The notes below the pieces were generated by a model. That model ran no database searches, was not told the DNA's origin, and saw nothing but the letters and a program-made list of their open reading frames with translations. This document shows, piece after piece, positions 20,551 through 28,228 of a stretch of DNA of 64,000 nucleotides. Numbering within the stretch: position 1 is the first letter of the stretch; each line of letters starts with the position of its first letter. Both the position numbers and the translations under genes were made by a program. The DNA is from Micromonospora chokoriensis (GTDB lineage Bacteria; Actinomycetota; Actinomycetes; Mycobacteriales; Micromonosporaceae): NCBI RefSeq assembly GCF_000718555.1, contig NZ_JOAN01000008.1, positions 150,701 through 214,700 of the forward strand. The letters are read 5' to 3'.

Positions 20551-20611
20551 GTTGATCATGAAGTTATTGCCCTCCACGTCGGCGTGTCATGGCAATAACT
20601 TCATGATCAAC
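20551..20611. repeat. Long perfect dyad between convergent genes
   Basis: 21-bp perfect arms at 20551-20571 (beginning GTTGATCATGAAGTTATTGC) and 20591-20611, with a 19-nt loop that itself contains a CACG/CGTG mini-stem. It is strikingly AT-rich for this genome. It lies between the acyl-CoA dehydrogenase and the LacI regulator, which converge. Confidence 0.88.
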
Positions 20612-20645
20612 GGCGACGCCCGCGCGGGCACGCGGGGGCGGAGGG

Positions 20646-21692
20646 TTAGGCGGAGGCTCGGTGGACCAGTTGGGTGTCCAGGAGGATGTGGGAGGCGGGT
20701 AGCTCCTCGCCACGGATCCGGGCCACCAGCAGGCGGGCCATCTGCCGGCCCATCTCCTCCACCGGCTGGAAGACCGTGGTCAGCGGTGGCTCAGCCTGTC
20801 GGGCGATGGTCGCGTCGTCGAAGCCGATCACCGCGACGTCCTCCGGCACGCGCCGGCCGGCCTCGCGCAGGGTACGCAGCGCGCCGAACGCCATGAGGTC
20901 GGAGGCGACGAAGACCGCGTCCAGGTCCGGGCAGGCGTCCAGAAGACGGCGCATTCCGGCTGCGCCGCTGCCCTCGCTGAAGTCGCCGTACGCGATCAGG
21001 TCGGGGTTGACGCTGGCGCCGGTGGCCTTCACCGCGTCGGTGTAGCCGGCCAAGCGGGCCAGGCCGGCACCCATGTCCTGCGGACCGGCGATGGTGGCGA
21101 CGCGTCGCCGCCCCTGCCTCGCCAGGTACTCCACCGCCTGCCGGGCTCCGCCAACGTTGTCCACGTCGACAAACCAGGCCGGTTGGGCGCCGGGTTGCAG
21201 CATGCGGGCGGGACGACCGCCGAGCACGGCGGGCAGGCCGCGCTCCTCCAGCAGCGTCGGCAGTGGGTCGGAGTCGTGCAGCGACAGCAGCAGTACGCCG
21301 TCGACGTGCTGGTTGGTGAGGTGGTGCTCGACCCGCTCCCGCTCCACCGGCGACTGTGCCATGGCCAGCCAGAGCTGCATCGGCGTCTCCAGCAGCCCGG
21401 AGCTGATCCCCCGCACGATCGAGGCGAAGAACGGCTCGGTGAAGACCCGCTCGCCGGATTCGGACACCACCAGCGCGACGGAGTCGGTCCGCTGGGTGAC
21501 GAGCGCACGGGCGGCCCGGTTCGGCACGTACCCCAGCTCGGCGATGGCCTGTTGGACCGCGGCCCGGGCCTCCGGGCTGACCTGGGGCGAGCCGTTGACC
21601 ACGCGGGAGACCGTGCCCCGACCGACGCCGGCACGCGCCGCGACCGCGTCGAGGGTCGGGCGCCCGAGCGACCGGGTGCGCTGCGTTGTCAT
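20646..21692 (-). CDS. LacI-family repressor, CebR/CelR type
   Basis: 348 residues. The N-terminal helix-turn-helix (about 11-57: TLDAVAARAGVGRGTVSRVVNGSPQVS) and hinge precede a periplasmic-binding-protein-like sensor domain. It is the last gene of the importer/beta-glucosidase operon. The operators found upstream of the importer (two) and of the cellulase (one) match the CebR/CelR palindrome, so this is the obvious regulator, released by cellobiose or another cello-oligosaccharide. GGAGGAG precedes the ATG. A hairpin separates it from the glucosidase gene. Confidence 0.9.
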   Translation of the reverse strand: MTTQRTRSLGRPTLDAVAARAGVGRGTVSRVVNGSPQVSPEARAAVQQAIAELGYVPNRAARALVTQRTDSVALVVSESGERVFTEPFFASIVRGISSGLLETPMQLWLAMAQSPVERERVEHHLTNQHVDGVLLLSLHDSDPLPTLLEERGLPAVLGGRPARMLQPGAQPAWFVDVDNVGGARQAVEYLARQGRRRVATIAGPQDMGAGLARLAGYTDAVKATGASVNPDLIAYGDFSEGSGAAGMRRLLDACPDLDAVFVASDLMAFGALRTLREAGRRVPEDVAVIGFDDATIARQAEPPLTTVFQPVEEMGRQMARLLVARIRGEELPASHILLDTQLVHRASA

Positions 21693-21718
21693 CGTCTGCT
21701 CCTCCGACGGCGGGCGGA

Positions 21719-21750
21719 CCCGGCGCCACCTGCGGGAGGTGGACGCCGGG
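21719..21750 (-). terminator. Hairpin between beta-glucosidase and regulator genes
   Basis: Arms of 13 and 14 nt (21719-21731 and 21737-21750) pair with a single bulged base around a 5-nt loop. It may lower regulator expression relative to the operon. Confidence 0.5.
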
Positions 21751-21774
21751 GCCGTCCTGATGGCTGGCCCGAGC

Positions 21775-23196
21775 CTATTGTGCGGCCAGACCGTTGCGCC
21801 GGATCACCGAGGCGTACCACTTGGCGCTGGACTTGGGGGTGCGGACCTGGCTGTCGTAATCGACGTGGATCATGCCGAACCGCTTGGTGTAACCCCAGGC
21901 CCATTCGAAATTATCCATCAACGACCAGGCGAAGTATCCCCGCAGGGGCACGCCGGCGTCGATCGCTTCGTGCGCGGCGCGCAGATGGGCGTCGAAGTAG
22001 GCCAGCCGATCGACGTCGTCGACCTCCCCGTCGACAAGCGAGTCGACGAACGCCGAGCCGTTCTCGGTGACGTACAGGGGCAGGTCGGTGTAGCCGTGCA
22101 CCCGGCGCAGCGTCTCGACCAGGCCCGGGGCGTCGATCTCCCAGCCCATGTCGGTGACCGGGACGCCCCGGGTGACGAACCGGACGTCCTCGCTGCCCGG
22201 CCAGCACGAGGGGGCCGGGTCGGCCGCGACGCCCTCGACCGGTGCGGCGACCACGTGCCGGCTGTAGTAGTTGACCCCGACCAGGTCCAGCGGCGTGGAG
22301 ATGGTCGCCAGGTCGCCGTCGCGCACGTGGTCGAAGTCGGTCACCGCGCTGAGGTCGGCCACCAGATCCTCCGGGTACGCCCCGCGCAGCAGCGGGTCCA
22401 GGAAGAACCGATTGGCCAGCCCGTCGATCCGCCGGGCGGCATCGCGGTCGGCGGGCGCGTCGCTGGCCGGGTCGACCGGGTAGAGGTTGACGGTCACGCC
22501 CACCTCGGCGGCCGGCCGGGCGGCCCGCAGTGCCTGCACGGCCAGACCGTGACCGAGCATCAGGTGGTGTCCGGCGCGCACCGAGTCCGCACCGTTGGTG
22601 CGGCCGGGGGCGTGCACGCCGGAGCCGTAGCCGAGAAACGCGGAGCACCACGGCTCGTTCAGCGTGGTCCAGTAGCGAACCCGGTCACCGAGCGCGTCGG
22701 CCATCAGGGTGGTGTAGTCGGCGAAGCGGGCTGCGGTGTCCCGGGCCGGCCAGCCGCCAGCGTCCTCGAGCGGCTGCGGCAGATCCCAGTGGTAGAGGGT
22801 GAGCCACGGCTCGATGCCGTTGGCCAGCAGCTCGTCGACCAGTCGCCGGTAGAAGTCCAGGCCCTGCGGGTTGGCCGCGCCGACGCCGCCGGGCTGCACC
22901 CGAGACCAGGAGACCGAGAAACGGTACGACTTGAGGCCCAGCTCGGCCATCAACGCGACGTCGTCGCCGAGGCGGTGGTAGTGGTCGCACGCGACGTCCC
23001 CGGTGTGCCCACCGACGACCCGACCCTCGGTGTGACTGAAGGTGTCCCAGATCGACGGGGTGCGGCCATCCACGGCCGCCGCCCCCTCGATCTGGTACGC
23101 CGCCGTCGCGGCCCCCCAGAGGAATCCGGGTGGAAAGGTCAGCCCGGAGCGCTCGTCGAGGACATCGACAGCGGTTGGGCTGGCAGGGTTGCTCAC
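21775..23196 (-). CDS. GH1 beta-glucosidase
   Basis: 473 residues from GTG 23196, overlapping the permease stop by GTGA. The N-terminal signature [19 protein letters not shown] (21-39), acid/base Glu181 in TLNEPW and nucleophile Glu378 in YVTENGSAF define family GH1. There is no signal peptide, so it works in the cytosol, splitting imported cellobiose or cello-oligosaccharides to glucose. This is the place and role of BglC next to CebEFG in Streptomyces. Confidence 0.95.
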   Translation of the reverse strand: MSNPASPTAVDVLDERSGLTFPPGFLWGAATAAYQIEGAAAVDGRTPSIWDTFSHTEGRVVGGHTGDVACDHYHRLGDDVALMAELGLKSYRFSVSWSRVQPGGVGAANPQGLDFYRRLVDELLANGIEPWLTLYHWDLPQPLEDAGGWPARDTAARFADYTTLMADALGDRVRYWTTLNEPWCSAFLGYGSGVHAPGRTNGADSVRAGHHLMLGHGLAVQALRAARPAAEVGVTVNLYPVDPASDAPADRDAARRIDGLANRFFLDPLLRGAYPEDLVADLSAVTDFDHVRDGDLATISTPLDLVGVNYYSRHVVAAPVEGVAADPAPSCWPGSEDVRFVTRGVPVTDMGWEIDAPGLVETLRRVHGYTDLPLYVTENGSAFVDSLVDGEVDDVDRLAYFDAHLRAAHEAIDAGVPLRGYFAWSLMDNFEWAWGYTKRFGMIHVDYDSQVRTPKSSAKWYASVIRRNGLAAQ

Positions 23197-24035
23197 GACT
23201 TGACGGCACCTTCCATGATCCCGCCGATGATCTGGCGGCCGAACAGGAGAAAAACGAGGACCAGGGGGATGGTGCCGATCGCCGTGGCGGCGAACACCTG
23301 GGAGTAGTCGGTGTAGTAGGCGTACGAGAGGAAGGAGAGCGAGACCTGCAGGGTCGGGTTCTCCGGGGAGAGGATGGCGTACGGCCAGAGGAACGAGTTC
23401 CAGGTCTCCATGAAGGTCAGCAGACCGAGGACGCCGGCGGCGGGACGCAGCGCGGGCAGCACGATGCTCCAGTAGATCCGGAACGTGCTGGCACCGTCGA
23501 CGCGACCGGCCTCGATCAGCTCGTCGGAGATGGCCTGGCTGGCGTACTGCCGCATCATGAACACGCCGAAGGCGCTGACCAGGAACGGCACGGTGACCGC
23601 GTAGAGGGTGTCGTACCACCCCAGGTCCTGCATCATGGACCAGAGCGGGATGAGGCCCATCTGGGTCGGGATCATCATGGTGACGATGATCGCCAGCAGG
23701 AGGGCGTTGCTGCCCCGGAACTTCAGCTTGGCGAAGGCGAACCCGGCCAGTGAACCGGTGAGCACCACCGACAGGGTGACCACCGAGGAGACGATGATCG
23801 AGTTCATCATGCCGGTGAGGAAGTTGGCGGCGTCGTTGTCGAGCACCCGCCCGAAGTTGTCACCGAACGCTCCGCCGGGGGTTACCGGTGGCGGCACTTC
23901 GTTGATGGAGTCCAGGCTGCGAGTGCCGATCACCAGCATGTAGTAGAACGGGTAGATCGACAGCAGCGCCGCCAGGACGAGCGCCACGTAGGTCAGCGGG
24001 CTGGTGCGCCACAGGCGCTGGGAAGCCGAGGTCAT
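23193..24035 (-). CDS. Carbohydrate ABC transporter permease (MalG/CebG type)
   Basis: 280 residues with six membrane helices. The cytoplasmic EAA loop [27 protein letters not shown] that docks the ATPase is intact. It forms the channel with the preceding permease. As in other actinobacterial CUT1 importers no ATPase gene is in the operon, so a shared MsiK-type ATPase elsewhere is expected. Confidence 0.94.
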   Translation of the reverse strand: MTSASQRLWRTSPLTYVALVLAALLSIYPFYYMLVIGTRSLDSINEVPPPVTPGGAFGDNFGRVLDNDAANFLTGMMNSIIVSSVVTLSVVLTGSLAGFAFAKLKFRGSNALLLAIIVTMMIPTQMGLIPLWSMMQDLGWYDTLYAVTVPFLVSAFGVFMMRQYASQAISDELIEAGRVDGASTFRIYWSIVLPALRPAAGVLGLLTFMETWNSFLWPYAILSPENPTLQVSLSFLSYAYYTDYSQVFAATAIGTIPLVLVFLLFGRQIIGGIMEGAVKS

Positions 24036-24045
24036 CGATCTCTCC

Positions 24046-25017
24046 TCACTTCGCCGAGCGGCGGACGAGTAGGAAGTTGAACAGCGACACCAAGACGATG
24101 ATCATGAAGATCGCCCAGGCGACCGCGGCTCCGTAACCGGCGGAGTTCAGGTTCACGATGCCCATCTCGTACATGTACATGGCCAGCGTCTGGAACTCCC
24201 GCTGGCTGCCGCCGAGAATGTTGCCGTTGGCGAAGAGCAGGGGCTCGGTGAAGAGCTGCATGCCGCCGATCGTGGACAGGATGACCACGAAGATGAAGGT
24301 GGGCTTGAGCATGGGCAGGGTGATCTGCCAGAACTGCCGCCACGGGCTGGCGCCGTCGATCGCCGCGGCCTCGTAGAGATCCTTCGGGATCGCCTGCATG
24401 CCGGCGAGCAGGATCAGCGTGTTGTACCCGGTCCAGCGCCAGTTGACCATCGAGGAGATGGCGAACCACGAACTCCACCGCTGCCCGTCCCAGTCGACCG
24501 GGTCGACACCGACGAGGCCCAGCAGCCAGTTGAACAGGCCGAACTCCCGCTGGAAGAGCATCCCGAAGACGATCGCGACCGCGGCCACCGACACCACGTT
24601 CGGCATGAAGATGGCCATCCGGAAGAAGGTCTTGGCGCGCAGGAAGGTCCGGTTGAGCAGGTTCGCCAGGAAGAGGGCGAGCAACAGCTGCGGGATGGTC
24701 GACAGGGCGAAGATGCCGAACGTGTTGACCAGCGCGTTCCAGAAGTACTCGTCGGAGAACAGCCGGGTGTAGTTGTCGAAGCCGATGAACGAGTGATCGC
24801 CGATCATGTCCCAGTCGTGCAGCGACATCCAGGCGGTACGCACCATCGGATACAACCCGAACGCACCGAAGATCAGGAAGAACGGGGCGATGTAGAGGTA
24901 CGGCGAGTACTTGACATCGAGACGGTTGAGTAATCTTCCCCGGTTACGTCGGGAAGAGACGTCGGGAGAAGGCGGTGCTGCTGGCGACGGCGGTGCCGTC
25001 GTGGCCGACAGGCTCAT
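24046..25017 (-). CDS. Carbohydrate ABC transporter permease (MalF/CebF type)
   Basis: 323 residues. A basic N-terminal cytoplasmic tail of about 40 residues, rich in Pro/Ala/Ser, precedes six membrane helices. The EAA loop is DLYEAAAIDGASPWRQFWQITLPMLKP. The gene ends 10 bp before the second permease. It is separated from the binding-protein gene by a strong hairpin, which suggests lower expression than the binding protein. Confidence 0.94.
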   Translation of the reverse strand: MSLSATTAPPSPAAPPSPDVSSRRNRGRLLNRLDVKYSPYLYIAPFFLIFGAFGLYPMVRTAWMSLHDWDMIGDHSFIGFDNYTRLFSDEYFWNALVNTFGIFALSTIPQLLLALFLANLLNRTFLRAKTFFRMAIFMPNVVSVAAVAIVFGMLFQREFGLFNWLLGLVGVDPVDWDGQRWSSWFAISSMVNWRWTGYNTLILLAGMQAIPKDLYEAAAIDGASPWRQFWQITLPMLKPTFIFVVILSTIGGMQLFTEPLLFANGNILGGSQREFQTLAMYMYEMGIVNLNSAGYGAAVAWAIFMIIVLVSLFNFLLVRRSAK

Positions 25018-25080
25018 GCGAATTTCCTTTTCCGGCGAGGCCCGGGGGCCCTCGCGCAGGGCGCTACGCGGAGGGGACCG

Positions 25081-25116
25081 GCCGGTGGCGTCCGGGAAGC
25101 CCCGAACGCCACCGGC
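25081..25116 (-). terminator. Strong intra-operon hairpin after the sugar-binding protein gene
   Basis: 16-bp arms with one mismatch (25081-25096 and 25101-25116) and a 4-nt loop, 11 bp after the stop codon. Such hairpins commonly protect the binding-protein mRNA or partly terminate, giving excess binding protein over permeases. Confidence 0.7.
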
Positions 25117-25126
25117 AGGGAATCAC

Positions 25127-26413
25127 TCAGAAGGCACCCTGAGTCTTGGCATCCTTCGTGAACTGCTCCCAGGCCTTCGCCTTGTCGGCCTGCCCGCTCT
25201 CGAACGCCCGCAGGGCCGGCTCGAGCGCGTTCTCCTTGACCGCCTGGTGCTTCGGGCCCAGGTGGGTCGGCTGGATCTTGGCGACGCTCTCCCCGAAGAT
25301 CTTGCCGGTCGGCGCGTTGCTGAAGTACTCGTTGGTGTAGCCGATGAACGCCTCGTTCTTCAGCGCCTCCAGGTTGGTGGGCAGCGGGCCCTTGGCCTTG
25401 AAGGCCTCCACCTGGCTCTTCGCGTTGGTCAGGTACTCGGCGAGCTTCGCCGCCTCCTTCGGGTACTTGCTCTGCGCCGGAACCGCGAGCCACGAGCCGC
25501 CCCAGTTACCGCCGCCACCCGGCACGGACGCGACGTCCCACTTGCCCTTGTTGGCCGCACCGGAGTTCTCCGACACGATGCCGAGCATCCAGGACGGGCA
25601 GAAGGTCGCCGCGAAGGTGCCCTGCTTGAAGCCGCCCGACCACTCCGGCGACCAGGTCTGCGCCTTGGCGGAGATGTCCGCCATCGAGGTGGCGGTGTCC
25701 CAGGCGTTCTTCACCGCGGGGCTGGTGTCCGCGATGATGTTGTCTTCCTTGTCGTAGAACAGGTCACCGTTGCCCTGGAACATCACACCGTTGGAGACGG
25801 CGGTGATCGAGTCGATGAACGCCTTGCCGCCGCTGCCCTGCTTGTACTTCAGACCGGCGTCGTGGAAGCCCTTCCAGTCCGGCCAGAGCGCCGACACCTG
25901 GTCGCGCTCGGTGGGCAGACCAGCAGCCTGGAACAGGTCCTTGCGGTAGCAGACGGCGAGGCTGCCGACGTCGGTCGGGAGGCCGATCAGCCGACCGTCC
26001 GGCGCCTTGCCCAGCTCCCACTTCCAGGGCAGGTATTCCTTGGAGTGGTCGGCGACCAACGGGTTGAGGTCGGCCCAGTTGCGCGCGTTGGGCTTGAACT
26101 CGTTGAGGATGCCCTCTTCCAGGGCGGTGACGTCCGCCGCGCCCTTGCCGGTGGCCAGGTAGCGGACCAGCTTCGGCCGGTACTCGGCGAGCTGCGCGGT
26201 CTTGCGCAGCTCGACCTTGATGCCGGTGTCCTTCTCGTACTGCTTGACGAGCTCTTCGTAACCGAATTCGCCGAAGGTGTCGACGACCAGCTTGGCCGGC
26301 TTCTCGCCGGCCGCCGGCTTGTCGTCGTTGCCGCAGGCCGCGAGACCGCCGATTGCGGTGATCGCGGCCAGGGAAGCGGCCGCCAGGCGGGTACGCCGCG
26401 TGGTGACACTCAT
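25127..26413 (-). CDS. Sugar-binding lipoprotein of a cello-oligosaccharide-type ABC importer
   Basis: 428 residues. The signal peptide ends in LAAC (Cys27), so the protein is lipid-anchored outside the membrane. The rest is a family-1 extracellular solute-binding protein (SBP_bac_1), with aromatic residues such as W-x-W in the cleft region. It is the first gene of the operon and follows two CebR/CelR-type operators. The operon content (GH1 enzyme, CebR-like repressor) makes cellobiose or cellotriose the likely ligand; this is inference from context. Confidence 0.92.
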   Translation of the reverse strand: MSVTTRRTRLAAASLAAITAIGGLAACGNDDKPAAGEKPAKLVVDTFGEFGYEELVKQYEKDTGIKVELRKTAQLAEYRPKLVRYLATGKGAADVTALEEGILNEFKPNARNWADLNPLVADHSKEYLPWKWELGKAPDGRLIGLPTDVGSLAVCYRKDLFQAAGLPTERDQVSALWPDWKGFHDAGLKYKQGSGGKAFIDSITAVSNGVMFQGNGDLFYDKEDNIIADTSPAVKNAWDTATSMADISAKAQTWSPEWSGGFKQGTFAATFCPSWMLGIVSENSGAANKGKWDVASVPGGGGNWGGSWLAVPAQSKYPKEAAKLAEYLTNAKSQVEAFKAKGPLPTNLEALKNEAFIGYTNEYFSNAPTGKIFGESVAKIQPTHLGPKHQAVKENALEPALRAFESGQADKAKAWEQFTKDAKTQGAF

Positions 26414-26509
26414 TCGCTGACCCCTCTTTCCGGTGGTGAGGCTTGATGGGTGTGGTGGGGGGGTGCTCATCGCGCCAGGCCGGGGTCCGTGAGTGACACA
26501 CACCACCTC

Positions 26510-26523
26510 CGGGAGCGCTCCCA
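26510..26523. promoter_or_regulatory. CebR/CelR-type operator 1 of the importer operon
   Basis: CGGGAGCGCTCCCA matches 13 of 14 bases of the TGGGAGCGCTCCCA palindrome, about 100 bp upstream of the binding-protein start. Confidence 0.82.
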
Positions 26524-26562
26524 TGAGATTGCCGGCGGGTAACGGGGGTGTCAATAGGACGA

Positions 26563-26576
26563 TGGGAGCGTTCCCA
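26563..26576. promoter_or_regulatory. CebR/CelR-type operator 2 of the importer operon
   Basis: TGGGAGCGTTCCCA matches 13 of 14 bases of the same palindrome. It is centred 53 bp (five helical turns) from operator 1, which would allow cooperative binding or looping. The 211-bp stretch 26414-26624 holds no gene. Confidence 0.82.
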
Positions 26577-26624
26577 GATCGTTACCGCCAACCACTCCCC
26601 AAGCACCCACCGGGCGGGGCCGGT

Positions 26625-27179
26625 TCAGCAGAAGCGGCGCAGGAGGGTGCTGACGCCCTCGGGGTCGAAGCGGGACGGTTCGAAGGTGGAGCCCGCCCAG
26701 TCGCGCAACAGCGCGTGGCTAGGGCTGACGAGGTCGGCCGGGACGGTCGGGGCCTCCAGGAGCACCTGGTAGCCCAACGGCCCGCCGATACCCTCCGGCG
26801 GGCAGGCCCGCTCGCCGGCCAGGCAGACCGGGTACCGCTCGTCGGGGTCGGCGGTCAGCGCGTCCTCCACGACCAGGTCGTGCTCCCACCAGTCGCCGAA
26901 GTCGTACGTGTAGGAGAACCTGCTGCCCTTGCCGAGCACCGCGTCGAGCCGCACGTCCAGCTCGTCGTGCAGCGCCAACTCCCCACCCGGGTCGGGCTCG
27001 CCGTACTGCACGGCGTCGATCTCGAACGAGTGCAGGTGGCAGTCCCGCCAACCCATCGCGTGCTGCACCACCCGGTGCAGCCGGTCCAGCGTGTAGCCGG
27101 CGGGCACGAGCACCCGGCGCCACACCGGCGGGCGGGTCCCGGCGAGAGACATCTTCAGCTGGAAGATCTGACGCGGCAT
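26625..27179 (-). CDS. Plasmid pRiA4b ORF-3-like protein
   Basis: 184 residues. The pattern YQLKMSL-type start (here IFQLKMSLAG), PPVWRRVLVPAGYTLDRLHRVVQHAMGW, HLHSFEI, FSYTYDFGDWWEHDLVVED and RYPVCLAGERACPPEGIGGPLGY is that of the PRiA4_ORF3 family. The family is often found on plasmids and in IS1096-like elements, and its biochemical role is unknown. No transposase, terminal repeat or target duplication is visible, so it appears to be a resident chromosomal copy. GGAGG precedes the ATG. Confidence 0.85.
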   Translation of the reverse strand: MPRQIFQLKMSLAGTRPPVWRRVLVPAGYTLDRLHRVVQHAMGWRDCHLHSFEIDAVQYGEPDPGGELALHDELDVRLDAVLGKGSRFSYTYDFGDWWEHDLVVEDALTADPDERYPVCLAGERACPPEGIGGPLGYQVLLEAPTVPADLVSPSHALLRDWAGSTFEPSRFDPEGVSTLLRRFC

Positions 27180-27213
27180 GCTGTCCTGTCCTCCCGCGGC
27201 TTAGGCTGCGAGC

Positions 27214-27333
27214 ATGATCTGCCGAGCGTGCCGGGCCCGGCGACACGACGACTGCCCCGGCCGGAACTGGTGCGACTGCCAGCACCGTACCGCCCAACCC
27301 ACCCCTCCGGTCACTGGTCCGGCCGGCGAATGA
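27214..27333 (+). CDS. 39-residue Cys-rich protein coupled to the reductase gene
   Basis: The product starts MICRACRARRHDDCPGRNWC and continues DCQH. Cysteines at 3, 6, 14, 20 and 22 with His11 and His24 make a compact potential zinc site. Two signs support a real gene: TAGGCT ends 6 nt before the ATG (leaderless promoter), and its TGA overlaps the ATG of the reductase (ATGA), so it leads a two-gene transcript. I know of no function. It is divergent from the pRiA4b-type gene, 34 bp away. Confidence 0.65.
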   Translation: MICRACRARRHDDCPGRNWCDCQHRTAQPTPPVTGPAGE

Positions 27334-28076
27334 CCGTCGGAATCCCGATCCGACGGCTCTGGCCGGAGCCGTCCACGCAGTCGCTCGACGACGCCGCGCT
27401 GACTGCTCTCTACGGCCGGGCCGACGAGCCCCGGCTGCGGGTCAACTTCGTGGCCAGCCTGGACGGCGCGGTCGCCGTGGGCGGCTACTCCGCCGGGCTC
27501 TCCGGCGAGCCGGACAAGCGGGTGTTCGGCCTGTTGCGGATGGTCTGCGACGCCCTGGTGGTAGCCGCCGGCACGCTCCGCCACGAGGGGTACCGGGCGG
27601 TCCGCCTCGACGAGCGTCGCCGCGCCTGGCGCCGCGACCACGGGCTTGCCGAGTACCCGACGCTGGTGGTCGTCTCCGGTTCACTCGACCTGGACCCGGC
27701 GCAGGCCGCCTTCGCCGACGCGCCGACCCGCCCGATCGTGCTCACCCACACCGACGCCGTTCCGCCGAACGGGCTGACCGACGTCGCCGACGTGCTGCGC
27801 TGCGGCACCGAGCGGGTCGACCTGGCCGCCGGCCTCGCCGAGCTGCATCGACGCGGGCTGACCCAACTGCTCTGCGAGGGCGGCCCGCACCTGTTCGGCG
27901 CGCTCACCGCCGCCGACCTGGTGGACGAGCTGTGCCTCACCGTCTCGCCACTGCTCGCCGGGCCCAGCTCGGGTCGGATCACCGCCGGCGACGCCGCACC
28001 GCCCCGGCACCTGCCGCTGCGGCACGTGCTCGCCGCCGAGGACGGTGTCCTCCTGCTCCGCCACGCCCGCCGGTAA
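27330..28076 (+). CDS. RibD C-terminal-domain (pyrimidine reductase-like) protein
   Basis: 248 residues. LRVNFVASLDGAVAVGG (about 31-47) is the substrate/NADPH region, DALVVAAGTLRHEGYRAV follows, and LLCEGGPHLFGALTAADLVDELCLTVSPLLAG is the typical dimer/active-site block of the RibD reductase / DHFR-like fold. Only this domain is present; the deaminase part of bifunctional RibD is missing. It may reduce a riboflavin or related pteridine-type precursor. Translation is coupled to the 39-residue gene in front. Confidence 0.85.
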   Translation: MTVGIPIRRLWPEPSTQSLDDAALTALYGRADEPRLRVNFVASLDGAVAVGGYSAGLSGEPDKRVFGLLRMVCDALVVAAGTLRHEGYRAVRLDERRRAWRRDHGLAEYPTLVVVSGSLDLDPAQAAFADAPTRPIVLTHTDAVPPNGLTDVADVLRCGTERVDLAAGLAELHRRGLTQLLCEGGPHLFGALTAADLVDELCLTVSPLLAGPSSGRITAGDAAPPRHLPLRHVLAAEDGVLLLRHARR

Positions 28077-28183
28077 CCGGCCGTCTCCCGGTCACACACC
28101 CACCGTCGTGGCTGTGACGGCGCATGGTGTCGTCCGCCGCGTCGCGTGGCGACCTGTCGTACTCCTCGGGCAGGATGCACAGC

Positions 28184-28228
28184 ATGGTTCCCGAGCGTGC
28201 TGCCCGACCGACCCGAGTCGCCCGATGA
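28184..28228 (+). CDS. Possible 14-residue leader ORF before herA
   Basis: ATG GTT CCC GAG... encodes MVPERAARPTRVAR, and its TGA overlaps the herA ATG (ATGA). CAGGAT (28171-28176), a -10-like hexamer, ends 7 nt before this ATG, and herA itself lacks a Shine-Dalgarno. The leader could recruit ribosomes on a leaderless transcript and pass them to herA. It is short and could be chance. Confidence 0.35.
   Translation: MVPERAARPTRVAR

Noticed and set aside
26625..27179. Possible insertion element because of the pRiA4b ORF-3-like gene
   Set aside because: No transposase, inverted ends or target-site duplication, and the gene sits in normal-composition sequence.
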